A stretch of DNA of 7,729 bases from UBA1181 sp963619325 (GTDB taxonomy: Bacteria; Bacteroidota; Bacteroidia; Bacteroidales; Paludibacteraceae), in assembly GCA_963619325.1 (NCBI GenBank), contig CAVEVQ010000048.1, positions 1 through 7,729 on the forward strand, in the 5' to 3' direction. The notes beneath the pieces are model-generated. The model searched no databases. It worked only from the letters and a program-made list of their open reading frames with translations, and had not been told where the DNA came from. This document shows positions 7,112 to 7,729 of this stretch, one piece after another. How positions within the stretch are numbered: position 1 is the stretch's first letter; every line of letters starts with the position of its first letter. The translations under genes were made by a program, and so were the position numbers.

Positions 7112-7177
7112 GCGTAGAGATTTGATGCAAGGGCAATAATTTAGCAAACACCAGTAATCACCAAACTACGTGCCAAT

Positions 7178-7729
7178 ATGTCAACACAAAGTGAAGAAGC
7201 CTTAGAGAAAGGACTTATCGCCACTCTTCAAAAGATGAACTACGAGTATGTTCATATCGAAGAGGAGAAGAAGCTGTATACCAATTTCAAGTTGCAGCTG
7301 GAGAAACATAACCACAAGCGGCTTGGCGAGTTTGGACGCACCCAGTTCACCGATGGTGAGTTCAACAAGATTCTTTTATTTCTTGAGGGAGGCACTCGTT
7401 TTGAAAAAGCGAAGAAACTTCGTGACCTATTTCCTCTCGACCTGGATTCTGGGGAACGTCTGTGGGTCGAGTTCCTCGACAGGACGCATTGGTGCCAAAA
7501 CGAATTTCAAGTCTCCAACCAGATTACCGTTGAAGGCAGGAAGAAATGCCGTTGTGATGTGACGATTCTTATCAATGGTCTACCATTGGTTCAGATAGAA
7601 CTAAAGCGCAGGGGCGTTGAACTGAAACAGGCGTACAATCAGATACAGCGTTATCATAAGACATCCTTTCATGACTTGTTCGACTACATCCAGTTGTTTG
7701 TCATTTCCAATGGTGTGAACACCCGATAC
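7178..7729 (+). CDS. hsdR: Type I restriction endonuclease subunit R (HsdR), N-terminal part, cut by window edge
   Basis: The frame is open from ATG 7178 to the right edge (184 codons, no stop). It encodes the N-terminal nuclease part of the motor subunit of a type I restriction-modification complex, which translocates and cuts DNA lacking the host methylation. The segment LFLEGGTRFEKAKKLRDLFPLD (67-88) is typical of the family. The PD-(D/E)xK centre is intact: Asp127 in CRCDVTILINGLPL, then Glu141 and Lys143 in QIELKRRG. This matches the D-x13-E-x-K spacing known from EcoR124I HsdR. A RecB-type QxxxY motif is at 155-159 (QIQRY). The helicase domains and the hsdM and hsdS partners must lie to the right. 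No Shine-Dalgarno sequence is evident; the start fits the usual MSTQSE-like N terminus. It belongs to an accessory defence locus after recF-dciA. Confidence 0.93.
   Translation, partial: MSTQSEEALEKGLIATLQKMNYEYVHIEEEKKLYTNFKLQLEKHNHKRLGEFGRTQFTDGEFNKILLFLEGGTRFEKAKKLRDLFPLDLDSGERLWVEFLDRTHWCQNEFQVSNQITVEGRKKCRCDVTILINGLPLVQIELKRRGVELKQAYNQIQRYHKTSFHDLFDYIQLFVISNGVNTRY

Larger units (their letters stand above)
6786..7177. other. Gene-free scar between the rhuM fragment and hsdR
   Basis: No convincing complete gene lies in these 392 bases. Present are: a leftward reading-frame piece (codons from about 6835 down to 6740, reading MSTFDWRTYVCFLEAKGYEV); a TAnnTTTG box (6975-6982) framed by an 11-bp inverted repeat (6963-6973 and 7050-7060); a bulged hairpin (6996-7017); and a 7-bp palindrome (7089-7111). 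A rightward frame ending at about 7095 (...MVLSLVGFAPRDKKL) reminds me of short hypothetical proteins near Bacteroidetes integrases, but this is memory rather than a search result. I infer remains of a mobile element or of a rearrangement that removed the 3' end of rhuM. Confidence 0.5.

Noticed and set aside
6857..7117. Two overlapping rightward reading frames (6857-7117 and 6889-7095) of 86 and 68 codons
   Set aside because: Their ribosome binding sites are absent, the promoter box and inverted repeat lie inside them, and the composition is not protein-like for most of their length. They are better treated as non-coding, although one tail resembles short hypothetical proteins I recall from Bacteroidetes.
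7137..7144. TAATTTAG as a -7 box just upstream of hsdR
   Set aside because: It differs from TAnnTTTG at a conserved position and has no -33 element at proper spacing, so it is too weak to list as a promoter.
7248..7562. Rightward 104-codon frame overlapping hsdR
   Set aside because: It is a shadow of hsdR in another frame. The hsdR frame carries the nuclease motifs and stays open to the window edge.
6381..7729. CRISPR array or tRNA genes in the accessory part
   Set aside because: No regularly spaced direct repeats and no cloverleaf-like pattern could be found.

Overview
The window looks like a chromosomal stretch from a member of the Bacteroidetes (Bacteroidales or Prevotella-like). The basis is the protein set (a carboxynorspermidine/saccharopine-type dehydrogenase, HisS, PhoH, a long PurC, a Bacteroidetes-style RecF and a DUF721/DciA protein), the weak or absent Shine-Dalgarno sequences before most genes, and -7 boxes matching TAnnTTTG, the Bacteroidetes sigma-ABfr consensus. 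The exact genus cannot be fixed from the sequence alone.

Layout. Bases 1-56 are the last codons of a rightward gene, followed at once by a strong bidirectional hairpin terminator (59-101). That terminator also serves a leftward pair: hisS (2751-1390) followed by a carboxynorspermidine-synthase-like dehydrogenase (1344-136). The 108-bp gap between hisS and phoH holds divergent TAnnTTTG boxes, one for each direction. Rightward from there come phoH, purC (12 nt later, probably co-transcribed), a hairpin terminator, recF and dciA/DUF721 (8 nt after recF, with its ribosome binding site overlapping the recF stop). This part, to about 6380, is ordinary housekeeping chromosome: tRNA charging, polyamine and purine synthesis, a PhoH ATPase, gap repair and replicative helicase loading.

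From about 6381 the window becomes accessory. A RhuM-family gene starts normally at 6441 but loses its homology after about 6752 and stops at 6785, about a third of usual family length. Next is about 390 bp without a convincing gene. It holds an 11-bp perfect inverted repeat flanking a TAnnTTTG promoter box, a second short palindrome, small hairpins and a leftward reading-frame fragment. At 7178 the N-terminal part of a type I restriction endonuclease subunit (HsdR) begins, with an intact PD-(D/E)xK nuclease core, and runs off the right edge. RhuM-family genes commonly accompany type I restriction-modification loci, so 6381-7729 reads as the left edge of a defence island set down behind recF-dciA, with a rearrangement or mobile-element scar between rhuM and hsdR.

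The most interesting point is that scar. The inverted repeat around the promoter box upstream of hsdR could be a small invertible promoter, or only the debris of a mobile element. I do not see a clearly new biological system; the restriction locus is cut off by the window edge.
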